This document shows positions 6,968-9,422 of a stretch of DNA of 9,422 nucleotides, piece by piece. Positions within the stretch are counted from its first letter, which is position 1. Every line of letters starts with the position of its first letter. The DNA is from an uncultured bacterium. Its GTDB lineage: Bacteria; Actinomycetota; Coriobacteriia; Coriobacteriales; Coriobacteriaceae. The position numbers and the translations under genes are program-made. The stretch is from the NCBI GenBank assembly GCA_905216075.1, contig CAJMSO010000055.1, positions 1-9,422 on the forward strand. The letters run 5' to 3'. Below the pieces are notes generated by a model. The model saw only the letters and a list, made by a program, of their open reading frames with translations. It ran no database searches and was not told the DNA's origin.

Positions 6968-6998
6968 CTTACGTTGCTGATATTTCTTTGAGGATCAC

Positions 6999-8771
6999 AT
7001 GCTGAAGAGGTTTCTTTCGTATTACAAGCCCCAGATGGGGCTTTTTGTTGCTGATACTGTTTGTGCTCTGGTGCTTGCCGCCATTGACCTGGCGTTCCCC
7101 ATTATTCTGCGCAATTTGACCGGTGGGCTGTTTACTCAGGGTCAGGCTGCCATTATGCAGGCGCTCGGCATGATCGCGGTGGGCTTGGTGTTGATGTATG
7201 CCGTCCGCTGCGCCTGCCGCTACTTTGTGAGCTATTGGGGTCACGTGATGGGCGCGCGCATGGAGTCCAAGATGCGCGAGGACCTGTTCGACCAGTATGA
7301 GCGCTTTAGCTTTGCGTACTTCGACCGCAACAGCTCGGGCGACATGATGAGCCGCGTGGTCAACGACCTGTTCGATATCTGCGAGGCGGCGCACCACGTG
7401 CCCGAGTGGATCATCATCTGCGGCATCGAGATTATCGGCTCGTTTGTGATTCTCTTTACCATCGCCCCGGTGCTGGCGCTCGCCATGGCCGTGGTGACGG
7501 CGGCGTTTGCGGTCATCATGTTTTGGCAGAACATGCGCATGCGCGAGGTCTTTAGCGACAACCGCAAAAAAATCAGCGGCATCAATGCGCAGCTGCAGGA
7601 TTCGCTGGCGGGCATGCGCGTGGTCAAGAGCTTTGCCAATGAGGAGACCGAACGCTTCAAGTTCCGCGCCTCCAACAATCGCTATCTTTCGTCCAAGGAG
7701 AACATGTATCACGCCATGGGCGTCTATACCGCGACGTATGGCCTGCTCTCGGGTGTGCTCTATGTGATCGTGGTGCTGCTGGGCGGCTGGCTGGTCGCCC
7801 AGGGACAGCTACAGGCGGTCGATATGGCGACCTTTGCACTCTATATTTCGCTGTTCTGCACGCCGCTTGAGACGCTCGTCAATTCGGCCGAAACGTATCA
7901 GAAGGCTATCGCCGGCTTTAAGCGTATGGACGAGGTGCTCTCGACCGCGCCGGATATCCAGGACAAGCCGGGCGCCACGGATCTGCAGGTGACTGCCGGC
8001 GCCGTGGAGTATCACGACGTGGGCTTTAACTCCGAGGACGTTGAGCTGGGCGAGGGCTATGCCGACGAGCGTCCCGTTATCGACCATATGGATCTGTCTA
8101 TCAAGCCCGGCCAGACCATCGCTTTGGTTGGCCCCTCGGGCGGCGGCAAGTCCACGACCTGTTCGCTGCTGCCGCGCTTTTATGACGTGACTGCCGGATC
8201 CATTAGCATCGACGGCCAGGACGTGCGCGATGTGACGCAGCAGAGCCTGCGTCGCGCCATCGGCCTGGTGCAGCAGGATGTCTATCTGTTTGACGGCACG
8301 ATTGGCGAGAACATCGCCTACGGCAAGCCGGGCGCTACGGCAGAAGAGATCGCCGAGGCCGCCCGTCGCGCCAACATCGATGCCTTTATCGAGTCGCTTC
8401 CGCAGGGCTACGACACCGTGGTGGGCGAGCGCGGCAGCCGTCTTTCGGGCGGACAGAAGCAGCGCATTGCCATCGCGCGCGTGTTTCTCAAGAATCCCAA
8501 AATCTTGATCTTGGACGAGGCGACGAGTGCTTTGGATAACGAGAGCGAGGAGGCGGTCCAGGAGTCACTCGAAGAGCTGGCACGCGGCCGCACCACGATT
8601 ATCATCGCCCACCGTCTTTCGACCATTAAGCATGCTGACGAGATTGCGACTGTTGAGCATGGTCGCGTTGTGGAGCGTGGCACGCACGAGGAGCTTCTCG
8701 CCCGTGGCGGCACCTATGCCCGTTACTATCGAATGCAGTTCGAAGGTGCGCGTGCGCACGAGCTCGACTGA
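6999..8771 (+). CDS. ABC exporter half-transporter (fused membrane and ATPase domains)
   Basis: Encodes 590 residues with the MsbA/LmrA-like layout, working as a dimer in the cytoplasmic membrane. Six likely membrane segments lie near 15-37, 52-72, 136-156, 158-178, 242-266 and 273-293. The ATPase domain has Walker A GPSGGGKST (378-386, Lys384), signature LSGGQ (482-486), Walker B ILILDE with Asp506 and catalytic Glu507, and H-loop His538. All catalytic residues are present, so a homodimer with two active sites is possible. An acidic stretch (344-358) is inserted where the A-loop aromatic usually sits; Tyr354 may serve. GAGGA (6990-6994), 4 nt upstream, supports ATG 6999. Substrate is unknown. 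The next gene follows by 19 bp and may be co-transcribed. Confidence 0.93.
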   Translation: MLKRFLSYYKPQMGLFVADTVCALVLAAIDLAFPIILRNLTGGLFTQGQAAIMQALGMIAVGLVLMYAVRCACRYFVSYWGHVMGARMESKMREDLFDQYERFSFAYFDRNSSGDMMSRVVNDLFDICEAAHHVPEWIIICGIEIIGSFVILFTIAPVLALAMAVVTAAFAVIMFWQNMRMREVFSDNRKKISGINAQLQDSLAGMRVVKSFANEETERFKFRASNNRYLSSKENMYHAMGVYTATYGLLSGVLYVIVVLLGGWLVAQGQLQAVDMATFALYISLFCTPLETLVNSAETYQKAIAGFKRMDEVLSTAPDIQDKPGATDLQVTAGAVEYHDVGFNSEDVELGEGYADERPVIDHMDLSIKPGQTIALVGPSGGGKSTTCSLLPRFYDVTAGSISIDGQDVRDVTQQSLRRAIGLVQQDVYLFDGTIGENIAYGKPGATAEEIAEAARRANIDAFIESLPQGYDTVVGERGSRLSGGQKQRIAIARVFLKNPKILILDEATSALDNESEEAVQESLEELARGRTTIIIAHRLSTIKHADEIATVEHGRVVERGTHEELLARGGTYARYYRMQFEGARAHELD

Positions 8772-8790
8772 TTGATATGACAGGAAGTTT

Positions 8791-9422
8791 ATGGCTGACA
8801 AGAACCCTTTGACTCCGGAAGAAGTGACGGAGTTATTCTCCGAAATCGATGCATCCGGTGTCTTGGATCCCACGCTTGCCAAAAAGCGCACCGAGCGCAT
8901 GCGCGAGAAGGAGGCGGCGGCCAAGCGCGGTGACAAAGCGGCGCTAGCGCAGCTGCGCAGCGAGGACCGCGCGAGCCAGGCAAAACATATCGACCCGCTG
9001 TCCGAGGACGATCCTTCGGGCTCGCAAGTGAGCCATACCATTACGAAGACTGCCATGGCCGTGGTCATCGGTATTTTGGTGCTGATCGTGGGCATGCAGA
9101 TCGGCTACGGCGTGATGCGTCGTCTGAACACCGCCAACCTGTCCGAGAGCGTTTCAGTCGATACCGTTTCGACGGCGCTGAAGGGCGGCCTTGAGTGGGG
9201 CAACGGCTTTACGCAGTTCCCACTCGACTTTACCGTCGATGAAGCTGATGAGCGTACGGGCACGGTCGAGGTGACGGTGTTGGACACATCGTCTGCCAAC
9301 GAGCTCGAGCTGCTGTCCAACGGGCAGATTCAGGCCGCGGCGCTTGCGACCAACGCGTTGCTCAACGATAAGATCGACCGCGTGGTGTATAACGTTCACG
9401 CCTATATCGACGAGGATAGCAA
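8791..9422 (+). CDS. Unrecognised membrane-anchored protein, cut by the window edge
   Basis: An open frame of 210 codons runs off the right edge with no stop. ATG 8791 has AGGA (8782-8785) 5 nt upstream and begins MADKNPLTPEEVTELFSEID. Residues 1 to about 85 are hydrophilic and charged, with a helix-prone Lys/Arg/Glu/Ala stretch at 31-60. One clear membrane segment follows (about 87-109, containing AVVIGILVLIVGMQIGYGVM). The rest, from RLNTANLSESV onward, is a soluble-looking alpha/beta segment rich in Val, Thr, Asp and Leu. No cysteine, lipobox or cleavable signal is visible. This suggests an inner-membrane-anchored protein with its C-terminal domain outside. I do not recognise a family. It lies 19 bp after the ABC exporter and is probably in its operon. 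Confidence 0.8.
   Translation, partial: MADKNPLTPEEVTELFSEIDASGVLDPTLAKKRTERMREKEAAAKRGDKAALAQLRSEDRASQAKHIDPLSEDDPSGSQVSHTITKTAMAVVIGILVLIVGMQIGYGVMRRLNTANLSESVSVDTVSTALKGGLEWGNGFTQFPLDFTVDEADERTGTVEVTVLDTSSANELELLSNGQIQAAALATNALLNDKIDRVVYNVHAYIDEDS

Noticed and set aside
6956..6986. Possible promoter for the ABC exporter (TTGTCC with TATTTC)
   Set aside because: The spacer would be 19 bp and the -10 match is weak. The predicted start would fall almost on the ribosome binding site.
6969..7712. 247-codon minus-strand open frame opposite the ABC exporter
   Set aside because: It is antisense to a gene with intact motifs, rich in His/Ala/Asp, and has no supporting features.

Overview
This is an ordinary, gene-dense core-genome stretch from a high-GC bacterium. 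All ten genes read on the + strand. Protein style (zinc-type S18, an L9 with an acidic tail, Ala/Glu-rich sequence, GC-rich third codon positions) and gene content suggest an actinobacterial-type organism. A Coriobacteriia member such as Collinsella is my best guess, but this is inference from pattern recognition, not from a search.

Region 1 (1-1851) is the classic rpsF-ssb-rpsR-rplI operon: ribosomal proteins S6, S18 and L9 with the replication protein SSB. It has a short leader containing an 8-bp hairpin, an 11-bp UUCG-loop hairpin just upstream of the rpsR ribosome binding site, and a strong rho-independent terminator with a GAAA loop after rplI.

Region 2 (1852-3396) is a 153-bp intergenic stretch with a possible extended -10 promoter, followed by the replicative helicase gene dnaB. 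The helicase carries no intein.

Region 3 (3395-6199) holds two purine genes. purA (IMP to adenylosuccinate) has a plausible promoter that overlaps the dnaB stop codon. purD (GAR synthetase) starts at TTG behind a strong Shine-Dalgarno. A long hairpin in the 118-bp gap between them probably ends or attenuates purA transcription.

Region 4 (6200-9422) contains a Nudix hydrolase of the ADP-ribose pyrophosphatase type, 21 bp after purD. It is followed by a perfect 12-bp stem hairpin, a complete ABC exporter half-transporter, and the first 210 codons of an unrecognised membrane-anchored protein that runs off the window.

Functionally the window couples translation (S6, S18, L9), replication (SSB, DnaB), purine nucleotide supply (PurA, PurD) and nucleotide clean-up (Nudix). 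I found no mobile element, CRISPR array, tRNA or rRNA, and no convincing undescribed system. The points worth a second look are the intercistronic hairpins, the L9 and Nudix acidic extensions, and the unknown protein at the right edge.
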